A stretch of 64,000 nucleotides of DNA from an uncultured Sphingomonas sp. (GTDB taxonomy: Bacteria; Pseudomonadota; Alphaproteobacteria; Sphingomonadales; Sphingomonadaceae): the NCBI GenBank assembly GCA_913775975.1, contig CAJYLQ010000010.1, positions 1-64,000 of the forward strand, in the 5' to 3' direction. The translations under genes and the position numbers were made by a program. The first letter of the stretch is position 1. Every line of letters begins with the position of its first letter. This document shows, in pieces, positions 44,845 to 53,630 of this stretch. The notes under the pieces were generated by a model that had not been told where the DNA came from, made no database searches, and saw only the letters and a list, made by a program, of their open reading frames with translations.

Positions 44845-46386
44845 ATGATGAACGGCGATCCAGCGGCGAATCCGGTCACGGACGGGCGGTTGCGCATCGT
44901 CGTGATCGGCGGCGGCACCGCGGGCTGGATGACGGCCGCGGGGCTGGTCGGCCTGTTGCCCGCCGCCTGCACCGTGCATCTGGTCGAATCGGAAGAGATC
45001 GGCATCGTCGGCGTCGGCGAGGCGACGCTGCCGCACCTGCGCCTCTACCTCGAACGGCTGGGGATCGACGAGGCGGCGTTCATGGCCGCGACCGACGCCA
45101 CCTATAAACTGGGTATCGAGTTCCGCGATTTCGGCCGGATCGGCGATCGCTACATCCACCCCTTCGGCACCTATGGCCGGCCGCTCGCCGATGTCGCCTT
45201 CCACCATTACTGGCTGAGACGGCACGCGGAGGGCGGCGCGACCGGCCCGGTCGGCGATTATTCGGCCGGCGTCGTCGCGGCGGAGGCGCGGCGGTTCGAG
45301 CGGCCCGGCACCGATGCGGGCGATCCCACCACCAGCTTCGGCTATGCCTATCAGTTCGACGCGACCCGCTTCGCCCCCTTCCTGCGCCGCTGGGCCAAGG
45401 CGCGCGGCGCGCGGCGGACGGAGGGGCGCGTCGTCGGGGTGGAGCGCGACGCGGCGGACGGCACCGTCACTGCGGTGACGCTGGCCGACGGCACCCGGAT
45501 CGCGGGCGACCTGTTCGTCGACTGCTCCGGCTTTCGCAGCCTGCTGTTGGGCCAGGAGATGGCGGAGCCGTGGGAGGACTGGTCCCACTGGCTGCCCTGC
45601 GACCGCGCCATCGCGGTGCCCAGCATCAGCCCGCAGGCCGCGACCGAGCCGTTCACCCGCGCCACCGCGTCGGAAGCGGGCTGGCGCTGGCGCATCCCGC
45701 TGCGCCACCGGGTCGGCAACGGCCATGTCTATGCCAGCGCCTTCTGCGACGACGCGCGCGCGACCGAGTTGCTGCTGGCCGGGCTGGACGGCGCACCGCT
45801 CGCCGATCCGCGCTTCCTGCGGTTCCGCGCCGGGCGGCGGCGGCGCAGCTTCGTCGGCAATGTCGTGGCGGTCGGCCTTGCCTCCGGCTTTCTCGAACCG
45901 CTCGAATCGACCAGCATCTATCTGGTGCAGGCCGCGATCACCGCGCTGGTCGAACATTTTCCCGACACCCGCGTCACCGATGCCGATCGTGACGGCTTCA
46001 ACGCCGCGATCGACGCGGAATATGACCGGATCCGCGACTTCCTGATCCTCCACTATCATGCGACGACGCGCGACGATTCCCCCTTCTGGAACCATGTCCG
46101 CACGATGACCGTCCCGGATTCGCTGGCGGACAAGATGGCGTTGTGGCGTGCGACCGGGCAGGTCGCGCAATATCGCCACGGCCTGTTCCTGGAGCCGAGC
46201 TGGGTCGCGGTCTATCTGGGTCAGGGCATCGTGCCGCAGGGCTGGGATCCGCGCGCCGACCTGCCCGATGGCGCGGGGCTCGACCGGGCGCTCGCCGGCC
46301 TGTCGCGCGCGATCGCGGGGCGGGTCGCGCGGATGCCGACGCACGATGCCGCGCTTGCCGCGATCGCTGCCGGAGCCGGCGCATGA
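44845..46386 (+). CDS. Flavin-dependent tryptophan halogenase family protein (copy 1)
   Basis: 513 residues from the ATG at 44845 (GGGAGAG just upstream; ATG 44848 also possible). Family motifs: FAD-binding VVIGGGTAGWMTAAGL (about 18-33), GVGEATLPHL, the lysine region TYKLGIEFRDF, the halogenase signature WRWRIP and GFLEPLESTSIYLVQ. Characterised relatives use FADH2, oxygen and halide to halogenate indoles; the lysine and glutamate that position hypohalous acid are both present. First gene of a five-gene operon with start/stop overlaps; its stop overlaps the next start (ATGA). Neighbours are a TBDR and carbohydrate esterases. Confidence 0.92.
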   Translation: MMNGDPAANPVTDGRLRIVVIGGGTAGWMTAAGLVGLLPAACTVHLVESEEIGIVGVGEATLPHLRLYLERLGIDEAAFMAATDATYKLGIEFRDFGRIGDRYIHPFGTYGRPLADVAFHHYWLRRHAEGGATGPVGDYSAGVVAAEARRFERPGTDAGDPTTSFGYAYQFDATRFAPFLRRWAKARGARRTEGRVVGVERDAADGTVTAVTLADGTRIAGDLFVDCSGFRSLLLGQEMAEPWEDWSHWLPCDRAIAVPSISPQAATEPFTRATASEAGWRWRIPLRHRVGNGHVYASAFCDDARATELLLAGLDGAPLADPRFLRFRAGRRRRSFVGNVVAVGLASGFLEPLESTSIYLVQAAITALVEHFPDTRVTDADRDGFNAAIDAEYDRIRDFLILHYHATTRDDSPFWNHVRTMTVPDSLADKMALWRATGQVAQYRHGLFLEPSWVAVYLGQGIVPQGWDPRADLPDGAGLDRALAGLSRAIAGRVARMPTHDAALAAIAAGAGA

Positions 46387-47678
46387 ACCGGCGGGCGCCG
46401 CCGCGCCGCATCGCCGTCGTCGGCGGCGGTCCCGTCGCCGCCGCCGCCGCGCTGGCCTTCGCGCAGGCGTTGCCGGGCGCGCGGGTGGTACTGGTGCCCG
46501 CCGCCGTGCCGGATGCCGCGCTGGCGGACCGCTGGCCGCTCGCGCTGCCGTCCACCCATGCGACGCTGGCGCGGCTGCAATGCCCGCCCGACCTGCTGCG
46601 CGCGCACGGCGTCGCCAGCCCCCGCCTCGCCTGTCGCTTCCTAAACTGGAGCCGCGACGGGGCGGCATGGATGGCGGGGGACGAGCCGCTGCCACCCGCC
46701 CCCGGCGGCGTGCCGCTCCATCACCTCTGGCTGCGCGCGGGTGAGCCCCTGCCCTTCCACCGGCTCGACCCCGCCTGCGCGGCGGCGGCGGCCGGTCGCG
46801 TGCCGGCGGGGGCAGAGCCAGCGCTCAGCCTCGATCCGCAGCGGCTGATGGCCGGGCTGACCTCGCTCGCGCGGCAGGCGGGCGTGGCGATCGAGGCGCC
46901 GCTCGAAATCGTCCACCCGGACGCCTCCGGGATAGCGGCGCTGACGCTGGCGGACGGAACGCGGGTCGAGGCGGACCTGTTCATCGACGCGACCGGCCCC
47001 GCGCGCCGGCTGTCCGCCGCCACGCCCTTCATCGACTGGAGCGAGGCGCTGCCATTCCATCACGTCAGGATCACGCCCGCCGCCACGGCGGGATCGCCGG
47101 TCGAGACCTATCGCGCACGCACCGATGGCTGGGGCGCCGAATGGCCCGGCGCGACCGTCGACGCGTCGGCCGATGCCGGCAATAGCTCGCGCATCGCCTT
47201 CGCCCCCGGCCGCCTGTCCGCCCCGATGCGCGGCAACGTGCTGGCGGTGGGAGAGGCGGCGGTGCAGCCGGGGCCGCTGCTGCGCATGGGCTTCACGCTG
47301 GCGCTCGGCCAGATCGCGCTGGCGCTGGAACTGTTGCCGACCGGCGCCGACACGCCGCTGCTGTCGGAGGAATATAATCGCCGCGCCGGCCAGCGCGCCG
47401 ACCGGATGCGCGATTTCCTCGCCGCGCATCATTTGGCCCGCGACGGCGCGCGGCCGGCATCGCTGGCGCCGATCCTCGCCCGGTTCACCCGCCATGGCAG
47501 TATCCCGGCGGCGGACGAGGATGCAGTGCCCCGCGACGGCTGGATCGCCATGCTGATCGGCCAGGGCCTGCGCCCCGAACGCCCGAACCCGATCGCACTC
47601 GGCATCGCACCCGATGTCGCGCGCCGCGCGATCGCCGACATGGCGGGCACGCCCGCACAGCAAGGCCCAGTCCGATGA
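46383..47678 (+). CDS. Degenerate halogenase-like FAD protein
   Basis: 431 residues, about 80 shorter than its neighbours. It keeps an altered nucleotide-binding start (IAVVGGGPVAAAAALAFAQ) and the segment ADLFIDATGPARRLSAATPFIDWSEALPF, which aligns with DLFVDCSGFRSLL..EDWSHWLPC in the canonical copies, plus MLIGQGLRPERPNP near the end. The WxWxIP motif, the KLGIEF lysine and the LEPLES glutamate are missing. It is therefore unlikely to halogenate and may be a partner, reductase-like or structural subunit. It overlaps both neighbours by ATGA, so it is fixed within the operon. Confidence 0.78.
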   Translation: MNRRAPPRRIAVVGGGPVAAAAALAFAQALPGARVVLVPAAVPDAALADRWPLALPSTHATLARLQCPPDLLRAHGVASPRLACRFLNWSRDGAAWMAGDEPLPPAPGGVPLHHLWLRAGEPLPFHRLDPACAAAAAGRVPAGAEPALSLDPQRLMAGLTSLARQAGVAIEAPLEIVHPDASGIAALTLADGTRVEADLFIDATGPARRLSAATPFIDWSEALPFHHVRITPAATAGSPVETYRARTDGWGAEWPGATVDASADAGNSSRIAFAPGRLSAPMRGNVLAVGEAAVQPGPLLRMGFTLALGQIALALELLPTGADTPLLSEEYNRRAGQRADRMRDFLAAHHLARDGARPASLAPILARFTRHGSIPAADEDAVPRDGWIAMLIGQGLRPERPNPIALGIAPDVARRAIADMAGTPAQQGPVR

Positions 47679-49207
47679 CCCCGCCCCCCATCGCCCATGT
47701 CGTCATCGTCGGCGGCGGCACCGCCGGCTGGATGATGGCCGCCGCCGCCGGCCGCTATCTGGACGACGGCCGGCGCCGCATCACGCTGGTGGAGTCGGAG
47801 GCGATCGGCACCGTCGGCGTCGGCGAGGCGACGATCCCGTCGATCCTCAACTTCAACGCGCTGCTCGGCATCGACGAGGCGGAATTCCTGCGCGAGACGC
47901 GCGGCAGCTTCAAACTGGGCATCGAGTTCGCCGGCTGGGATCGGGCGGACGCGCGCTACATCCACCCCTTCGGCCATTTCGGGCGCGACATTCAGGGGCT
48001 GAACTTCCACCAGCTCTGGCTGAAGCTGCGCGACGAGGCGGGCATCGGCCCGATCGGCGACTATTCCAGCGCGACCGTGGCGATGGCGCGAAACGCCTTC
48101 GGCCATCCGCAGCGCGACCCCCGCTCGCCGCTGTCGGGCCTAGCCTATGCCTATCATTTCGACGCGGGCCTCTACGCCGCGTTCCTGCGCCGCCGCGCGG
48201 AGGCGGACGGGGTCATGCGGGTCGAGGGGCGGATCGTGTCGGTGGAGCGCGCCGACAGCGGCGATGTCGCGGCCGTCCGGCTGGACGACGGCCGGCGGAT
48301 CGCGGGCGATCTGTTCATCGACTGTTCGGGCTTTCGCAGCCTGTTGCTGGGCGACACGCTGGGCGTCGCGTTCGAGGACTGGTCGCACTGGCTGCCCTGC
48401 GACCGCGCGATCGCCGTGCCGACGGAGCGGACGGAGCCCCTGCTCCCCTATACCCGCGCCACCGCGCATCGGGCCGGCTGGCAGTGGCGCATCCCGCTTC
48501 AGCATCGCACGGGCAACGGCATCGTCTATGCCAGCCGCTTCATGGACGACGACGCGGCGGAGCGGCTGCTGCTCGCCCGGCTGGACGCGGCCCCGACCGC
48601 CGCGCCCCGCCGCCTGTCCTTCACCGCCGGCGCCCGCGCGCGGCTGTGGGAGCGCAACGTCGTCGCGCTCGGGCTGGCGGGCGGATTCCTGGAGCCGCTG
48701 GAATCGACCAGCATCCACCTGATCCAGCAGGGCATATCGAAACTGTTCGCGCTGTTCCCCGACAGCGCGATCTCGGCTGTGGAGCGCGACGAATACAACC
48801 GCCAGATGGCGGATAACTATCGCTCGATCCGCGACTTCATCATCCTGCACTATCACGCGACGACGCGGGGCGATTCGCCCTTCTGGGATCATGTCCGCAC
48901 CATGGCCATCCCCGACACGCTGGCGCGCAAGATCGCGCTGTTCCGGCAGAAGGGGCGCATCTTCCGCTACGAGGACGAATTGTTCGCGACGCCCAGCTGG
49001 GTCGCCGTGCTGCTGGGACAGGGGATCGAGCCCCAGGGCTACGACCCGGTGGTCGACGCGCTCGACACCCCCCGGATCGCCGCCGCACTGCGGCAGATGC
49101 GGCAGGCGACGGCGGCGGCGGTGGCGGGGTTGCCGCCCCATGCGGTCGCGCTCGATCGCCTGACGACGATCGACGGCCCCGCCCCGGCCACCCGACAGGA
49201 GAGATGA
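47675..49207 (+). CDS. Flavin-dependent tryptophan halogenase family protein (copy 2)
   Basis: 510 residues. VVIVGGGTAGWMMAAAAGRYL (FAD loop), TVGVGEATIPSILNFNALLGIDEAEFLRETRGSFKLGIEF with the catalytic-type lysine, WQWRIPLQHRTGNGIVYASRFM and GGFLEPLESTSIHLIQQGISKLFALFPD are all intact. It resembles copy 3 (53.7 kb) more than copy 1, for example in QHRTGNG and SIHLIQ. A free flavin reductase would be needed to supply FADH2; none is seen in this window apart from an unlinked nitroreductase. Start overlaps the preceding stop, and its stop overlaps the esterase start. Confidence 0.92.
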   Translation: MTPPPIAHVVIVGGGTAGWMMAAAAGRYLDDGRRRITLVESEAIGTVGVGEATIPSILNFNALLGIDEAEFLRETRGSFKLGIEFAGWDRADARYIHPFGHFGRDIQGLNFHQLWLKLRDEAGIGPIGDYSSATVAMARNAFGHPQRDPRSPLSGLAYAYHFDAGLYAAFLRRRAEADGVMRVEGRIVSVERADSGDVAAVRLDDGRRIAGDLFIDCSGFRSLLLGDTLGVAFEDWSHWLPCDRAIAVPTERTEPLLPYTRATAHRAGWQWRIPLQHRTGNGIVYASRFMDDDAAERLLLARLDAAPTAAPRRLSFTAGARARLWERNVVALGLAGGFLEPLESTSIHLIQQGISKLFALFPDSAISAVERDEYNRQMADNYRSIRDFIILHYHATTRGDSPFWDHVRTMAIPDTLARKIALFRQKGRIFRYEDELFATPSWVAVLLGQGIEPQGYDPVVDALDTPRIAAALRQMRQATAAAVAGLPPHAVALDRLTTIDGPAPATRQER

Positions 49208-50355
49208 TGAAACGCGTGTCGTTCGCCGCCGCCGCCGGCCTGTTGCTGGTCGCCGGATCGCCCCCGCCCCTGCCCGCCGCGCCCCCTGCCGCCACCGCCG
49301 CCACGACGGTCGATGTCCGGCCGCTTCCCCCCGGCACGCCCGCCGGGCGGCCGCTGCCGCTGCGCATCAATGGCCGTGTCGTGCCGCTCGGCGGGGCGGC
49401 GGGCTGGCGCCGGCAATGGCCCGGCACCTATCTGGAGGGAGCGTTCGACGGGCCCGCGATCGACGTCGCGGTCGGGCCCGGTCCGGTCTCGCTGCGCATC
49501 GCCATCGACGGCGACGCCCCCGTCCCGCTCGTCCGCCCCGCGCCGGGCCTCTACCGCGTGACGGCGGGCGGGGCGGGCCGCCACCGCATCCGCGTATCGG
49601 TCGCCAGCGAAAGCCAGGCGGGCCCGACGGACCTGGGCGGCCTGTTCGCGCCGGCCGGCACCCGCCCGCTCCCCGCGCCGCCCGCCCGCCAGCGCCGGAT
49701 CGAGTTCATCGGCGATTCGCACACCGTCGGCTATGGCAACACCTCGCCGGTGCGCAGCTGTTCGCAGGACGCGATCTGGGCGACGACGGACACGACGCAG
49801 GGGCCCGCCGGCCTCACCGCCGCGCATTATGACGCGGATTATCGGGTCAACGCGATTTCCGGCCGGGGGATCGTGCGCAACTATGGCGGGATGGCCGCGG
49901 CCACGCTGCCGCTCGCCTATCCCTTCGCGCTGTTCGACGGGCGGACGCCGGTGCGACCGCCCGAATGGCAACCGCAGGTGATCGTCATCGGCCTCGGCAC
50001 CAACGACTTCTCGACGCCGCTGAAGGCCGGCGAGCGCTGGCCGACGCGGGAGGTGCTGCACGCCGATTACGAGCGACGCTACATCGATTTCGTCACGATG
50101 CTGCGCGCGCGCCACCCCGGCGCATTCTTCATCCTGTGGGCGACCGACATGGCCGATGGCGAGATCGCGCGGGAAGCCGCCCGCGTCGCCGACCGGTTGC
50201 GCGCCGCCGGGGAGCGGCGGGTCGTCTTCGTCCCCGTCACGGGCCTCGCCTTCAGCGGCTGCGACGCGCATCCCGACCTTGCCGACGATCGCGCCATCGC
50301 CGCCGCGATCGGCCGCGCGATCGACGCCCGACCCGATATCTGGAGCCACCGCTGA
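49204..50355 (+). CDS. CE2-like secreted acetylesterase (jelly-roll + SGNH domain)
   Basis: 383 residues: signal peptide (FAAAAGLLLVAGSPPPLPA), an N-terminal beta-domain of about 100 residues (GWRRQWPGTYLEGAFDGPAIDVAV), then an SGNH hydrolase domain with IEFIGDSHTVGYGN (Ser), GLGTNDFSTPL (Asn) and CDAHPDLADD (His). This two-domain order matches carbohydrate esterase family 2, which removes acetyl groups from xylan and glucomannan. It starts in the overlap ATGA with halogenase copy 2, and the deacetylase start lies in its own stop codon (TGATG). Its presence in the operon ties the halogenases to polysaccharide processing. Confidence 0.88.
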   Translation: MMKRVSFAAAAGLLLVAGSPPPLPAAPPAATAATTVDVRPLPPGTPAGRPLPLRINGRVVPLGGAAGWRRQWPGTYLEGAFDGPAIDVAVGPGPVSLRIAIDGDAPVPLVRPAPGLYRVTAGGAGRHRIRVSVASESQAGPTDLGGLFAPAGTRPLPAPPARQRRIEFIGDSHTVGYGNTSPVRSCSQDAIWATTDTTQGPAGLTAAHYDADYRVNAISGRGIVRNYGGMAAATLPLAYPFALFDGRTPVRPPEWQPQVIVIGLGTNDFSTPLKAGERWPTREVLHADYERRYIDFVTMLRARHPGAFFILWATDMADGEIAREAARVADRLRAAGERRVVFVPVTGLAFSGCDAHPDLADDRAIAAAIGRAIDARPDIWSHR

Positions 50356-51167
50356 TGCGTATCCCCGCCATCCTGACCCACGCCGCGCTCTCCGTCACGG
50401 CGCTGGCGGCCACGCCCGCCGCCGCCGGTACGCCATGGCCGAACGGCGCGCGCGCCGCCGTCGTCCTGACCTATGACGACGCGCTGCCGTCGCAGCTGAC
50501 CAACGCGCTGCCCGAACTCGACGCCGCCGGCCTGCCCGGCACCTTCTTCCTCGCCAATGTCCGCCAGCAGGACGTCGCCCGCTGGCGCGCCGCCGCGCAG
50601 AAGGGGCATGAGCTGGCCAATCACACGATCTTCCACCCCTGCCTCGCCGCGACCTTCCCCGCCGACCCGCACTTCACGCTGGAGGCGTACAGCCCCGCGA
50701 CGCTGCTGCGGGAGATCGGGCAGGCGAACGTCCTCCTGACCGCGCTCGACGGCAAGACGCGCCACGGCTTCGCGACGCCGTGCGGCCAGACCACGGCCGG
50801 CGGCGTCGACTATCTGGAGCCGCTGCGCGCGTCCGGCCTCGTCACCTATGCGCGCGGCGTCAGCGCGAGCGCGGCGGAGCTGGCGGCGGATGTCGGGCGG
50901 ATGGACCCGATGCACATCCCCTCGCGCGGGTTCGCCGAAAACGACGACGCGGCGAAGATGATCGCCTTCGTCGAGGAGGCGGAGGCCGGCGGCGGCATGG
51001 CTGTGCTGCTGTTCCACGGCATCGGCGGCGATCATCTGGCGGTGCCCGACGCGCAGCACCGCGCCTTCCTCGCCTGGCTGAAGGCCCATCGGCGCGAGGT
51101 GTGGGTCACGACGCTGCAGGGCGCGCTCGACTGGGCGAAGGCGCATCCCGGCCCGGCGGCGCGCTAG
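50355..51167 (+). CDS. Secreted CE4-like polysaccharide deacetylase
   Basis: 270 residues with a signal peptide (ILTHAALSVTALAATPAAA). Motif 1 of the NodB fold reads AVVLTYDDALPSQ (TYDDA in place of TFDDG), motif 2 reads ELANHTIFHP with the two metal-binding histidines, and FATPCGQTTAGGVDY and LLFHGIGGD correspond to motifs 3-5. It would remove N- or O-acetyl groups from a polysaccharide in the periplasm. It is the last gene of the halogenase-esterase operon and overlaps the CE2-like gene by one base (TGATG). Confidence 0.9.
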   Translation: MRIPAILTHAALSVTALAATPAAAGTPWPNGARAAVVLTYDDALPSQLTNALPELDAAGLPGTFFLANVRQQDVARWRAAAQKGHELANHTIFHPCLAATFPADPHFTLEAYSPATLLREIGQANVLLTALDGKTRHGFATPCGQTTAGGVDYLEPLRASGLVTYARGVSASAAELAADVGRMDPMHIPSRGFAENDDAAKMIAFVEEAEAGGGMAVLLFHGIGGDHLAVPDAQHRAFLAWLKAHRREVWVTTLQGALDWAKAHPGPAAR

Positions 51168-51211
51168 CCGCATCGGCGATGGTGGGGCAGCGCCTCACCG
51201 TCGCCTCCCCC

Positions 51212-52243
51212 TCACCCACCCAGTTCGCGGCGGACGATCGCCGCCCCCGCCGCCAGCGCCCGCAGCTTGCCTTGCGCGACCGCGCGCGGCAGCGGCGCCA
51301 TGCCGCAATTGGTCGCGGGATACAGCTTGTCCGCATCGACGAAGCGCAGTGCCGCGCGCAGCGTCTCCGCGACCTCCTCCGGCGTCTCCACGTCGTGCGT
51401 CGCGACGTCGATCGCGCCGACCATCACCGTCTTGCCGCGAACCAGTTCGATAAGGTCCATCGGCACGCGCGAATTGCGACATTCCAGCGAGATGATGTCG
51501 ATCGTCGAGGCGCGCAGCGCCGGGAAGGTCCGCTCATACTGCCGCCATTCGCGGCCCAGCGTCTTCTTCCATTCGGTATTGGCCGCGATGCCATAGCCAT
51601 AGCAGATGTGCACCGCCGTCTTCGCGGTCAGCCCCGCCGCCGCGCGTTCGAGCGCGGCGATGCCCCAGTCGTTCGCCTCGTCGAAGAAGACGTTGAAGGC
51701 CGGCTCGTCGAACTGGATGATGTCGACCCCCGCCGCCTCCAGCTCGCGCGCCTCTTCGTTCAGGATGCACGCGAACTCCCAGGCCAGCTTCTCGCGGCTG
51801 CGATAATGGTCGTCGTACAGCGTATCGATCATCGTCATCGGGCCGGGCAGCGTCCATTTGATCGGCCGCGTCGTCTGCGCGCGCAGGAAGCGGGCGTCCT
51901 CGACGAAGACCGGCCGGGGCCGCGCCACCGCGCCCACCACGGTCGGCACGCTCGCGTCGTAGCGGTCGCGGATGCGCACCGTCGCGCGCTTCGCGAAGTC
52001 GACGCCGTCCAGATGCTCGATGAAGGTGGTGACGAAATGCTGGCGCGTCTGCTCGCCGTCACCGACGATCGCGATCCCCGCCTGCCGCTGGTCGTCCAGC
52101 GCCAGCCGCAGCGCATCCTGCTTGCCCGCGACCAGCGCCGCGCCCTCCAGCTTCCAGGGCGACCAGAGCGTCTCGGGCTCGGCCAGCCAACCCGGCTTGG
52201 GCAGGCTGCCCGCGGTCGTCGTCGGCAACAGCATCGTCGTCAT
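51212..52243 (-). CDS. mesD: B12-independent methionine synthase core enzyme MesD (MetE C-terminal-like)
   Basis: 343 residues from the ATG at 52243 (AAGGA six bases upstream). It corresponds to the catalytic MetE C-terminal barrel without the N-terminal folate half: LLPTTTAGSLPKPGWLAEPETLWSPWKLEG at the start, IIQFDEPAFN, and zinc ligands in AVHICYGYG and in ATNCGMAPLP. Together with the DUF1852 protein upstream it matches the MesD-MesX pair, a folate-independent methionine synthase that needs oxygen. The methyl donor is not established. It lies 26 bp after mesX and is under the cobalamin riboswitch. Confidence 0.93.
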   Translation of the reverse strand: MTTMLLPTTTAGSLPKPGWLAEPETLWSPWKLEGAALVAGKQDALRLALDDQRQAGIAIVGDGEQTRQHFVTTFIEHLDGVDFAKRATVRIRDRYDASVPTVVGAVARPRPVFVEDARFLRAQTTRPIKWTLPGPMTMIDTLYDDHYRSREKLAWEFACILNEEARELEAAGVDIIQFDEPAFNVFFDEANDWGIAALERAAAGLTAKTAVHICYGYGIAANTEWKKTLGREWRQYERTFPALRASTIDIISLECRNSRVPMDLIELVRGKTVMVGAIDVATHDVETPEEVAETLRAALRFVDADKLYPATNCGMAPLPRAVAQGKLRALAAGAAIVRRELGG

Positions 52244-52269
52244 CTTATGTCCTTCGGATAGGGGGTCGG

Positions 52270-53256
52270 TCACAGCGGGGTCGCCGCGACCCAGCGGTCC
52301 AGCGCGGCGCCATGCGGCCGGATGAAATGCTCCTGCGCATAGCGGCCCTGCTCGACGGCCAGCCGGCTGCGCTCCTCGCGGTCGTAGACGATGCGCGTCA
52401 GCGAATAATCCTGCGCGGTCAGGCTGGGGCGATAGCATTCCGTCGCGACGGAATTGGCGTTGTAGATTTCGGGGCGATAGATCTTCTGGAAGCTTTCCAT
52501 CGTGGCGATCGTGCTCGCCAGTTCCAGATGCGAGTAATCGCCCACCAGATCGCCGATATGATAGAAGGCAAGCGGCGCGGCGCCGTGCGGCGGCAGGAAA
52601 TAGCGCACCGTCATCCCCATCTTCGCGAAATAGCGATCGGTCGGCGACGCGGCATCTTGGCGGTATTCGATGCCCAGCACCGGATGGACATTGGCCGTCC
52701 GATGATAGACCTCGCGGCTCGACACGCTCAGGCAGATGACCGGCGGCTTGGCGAAGGCCGCGCGATAGGCCGGCGACGCCAGGAACTGGCGGAACAGATG
52801 CCCGTGCAGGTCGCCGAACCGCGCCGGCGCCTCGCCCACGCCGCCCCGCTGCCGGTGTTCGGGCAGCACGACGCTGAAATCATAATCGCGGACGTAGGAG
52901 GAGAAGTTGTTGCCGACCATCCCGTCGACCGCCACGCCGCTGCGCCGGTCGGTGACGACGGTGTGCAGCATCTCGATCAGCGGAAAGGGCGCGTCGCCCG
53001 CCTCCCCGCCGATCCGCAACGCGGCGGAGATGATGGTCAGCGCCAGCGCATAGCGGTCGCCCGTCGGATTGTCGCAATGCATCAGCGCGTTGAACCGCCG
53101 GTCGATCATCACCAGCGTGTTGCGCAGATTGTCCCGCCGCCGCTCGCCCCGCGCCAGATTGGCGAAGTTGGTGGTGATGCGCGTCGCGTCGGCCGGGCGA
53201 TACTCCTCGTCGAAGGGGATGCGGTCGATCGTGTAGGTGAAGCCGCTGCTCGTCAT
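52270..53256 (-). CDS. mesX: MesX (DUF1852), oxygen-linked partner of methionine synthase MesD
   Basis: 328 residues from the ATG at 53256 (AGGTG upstream). DUF1852 hallmarks are continuous: RPADATRITTNFANLARGERRRDNLRNTLVMIDRRFNAL, GMVGNNFSSYVRDYDFSVVLPEHR, PPVICLSVSSREVYHRT, and NANSVATECYRPSL with DYSLTRIVYDREERSRLAVEQGRYAQEHFIRPHG. Genetic work on other bacteria shows MesX is required for MesD activity. The ORF track runs back to 53415, but that part is riboswitch leader, not protein. First gene of mesX-mesD. Confidence 0.94.
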   Translation of the reverse strand: MTSSGFTYTIDRIPFDEEYRPADATRITTNFANLARGERRRDNLRNTLVMIDRRFNALMHCDNPTGDRYALALTIISAALRIGGEAGDAPFPLIEMLHTVVTDRRSGVAVDGMVGNNFSSYVRDYDFSVVLPEHRQRGGVGEAPARFGDLHGHLFRQFLASPAYRAAFAKPPVICLSVSSREVYHRTANVHPVLGIEYRQDAASPTDRYFAKMGMTVRYFLPPHGAAPLAFYHIGDLVGDYSHLELASTIATMESFQKIYRPEIYNANSVATECYRPSLTAQDYSLTRIVYDREERSRLAVEQGRYAQEHFIRPHGAALDRWVAATPL

Positions 53257-53389
53257 GATACACCTGCTGTTGCGAACAGGGGCCATGGAAGAGCGCGCCA
53301 GCCGGGGACGGACCCCGCGCGCCATGCGCCGGGACCCTTCGCGTCGAGCGCGATCCACCGGAGGAACCCCCGTCCGAGGAACGTTATCG

Positions 53390-53590
53390 CGTCGAAGGCA
53401 GGTCTCCTGGCTCACGGGTCGCTGCGGTGGCTCCGGCCTTCCCGGGTGCCTTGCGGGCGCCCAGTGACACGAAATGGAGCCGCCGCTCGCCGCTTACAGT
53501 TGCGGGGGCAGCGCCGGATTCCGCCCCGAAGGACGCCACCGGCTTCCCGTCTTAGCCCCGTCGCCACGCCTGGGACGGGGAACCTCGACG
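53390..53590 (-). promoter_or_regulatory. Cobalamin (B12) riboswitch controlling mesX-mesD
   Basis: Read on the minus strand, the conserved parts appear in order: GGTTCC near the 5' end, GGGAAGCCGGTG, AATCCGGCGCTGCCCCCGCA, ACTGTAAGCGG, a GCCCAGTG-region equivalent (TGTCACTGGGCGC), GGGAAGG, and GAGCCAGGAGACCTGCC. CGTCGA and TCGACG at the two ends can close the P1 stem (53585-53590 with 53390-53395). The 130-base leader between aptamer and start is GC-rich with no T-run, so control may be by hiding the ribosome-binding site. B12 should switch the operon off. Confidence 0.95.
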
Positions 53591-53596
53591 GTCGCG

Positions 53597-53625
53597 ATAG
53601 AGCATAGCGGCCGGGATGCTGTCAA
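53597..53625 (-). promoter_or_regulatory. Predicted promoter of the riboswitch-mesXD transcript
   Basis: On the minus strand TTGACA is followed after 17 bases by CTCTAT, placing the transcript start a few bases before the riboswitch P1 stem. The -35 is perfect, the -10 weak. Confidence 0.55.
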
Positions 53626-53630
53626 TCCTG

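Noticed and set aside
46383-47678. Halogenase copy with missing motifs considered as a pseudogene
   Set aside because: The frame is open over 431 codons, with start and stop overlapping both neighbours, so it is listed as a real but degenerate-function gene.
53381-53392. AACGTTATCGCG as a LacI-type operator
   Set aside because: It lies at the 3' edge of the riboswitch inside the leader, and only one half matches; probably chance.
53257-53415. Track start for MesX at 53415
   Set aside because: The added 53 residues lie in the cobalamin riboswitch leader and do not match DUF1852; the ATG at 53256 does.
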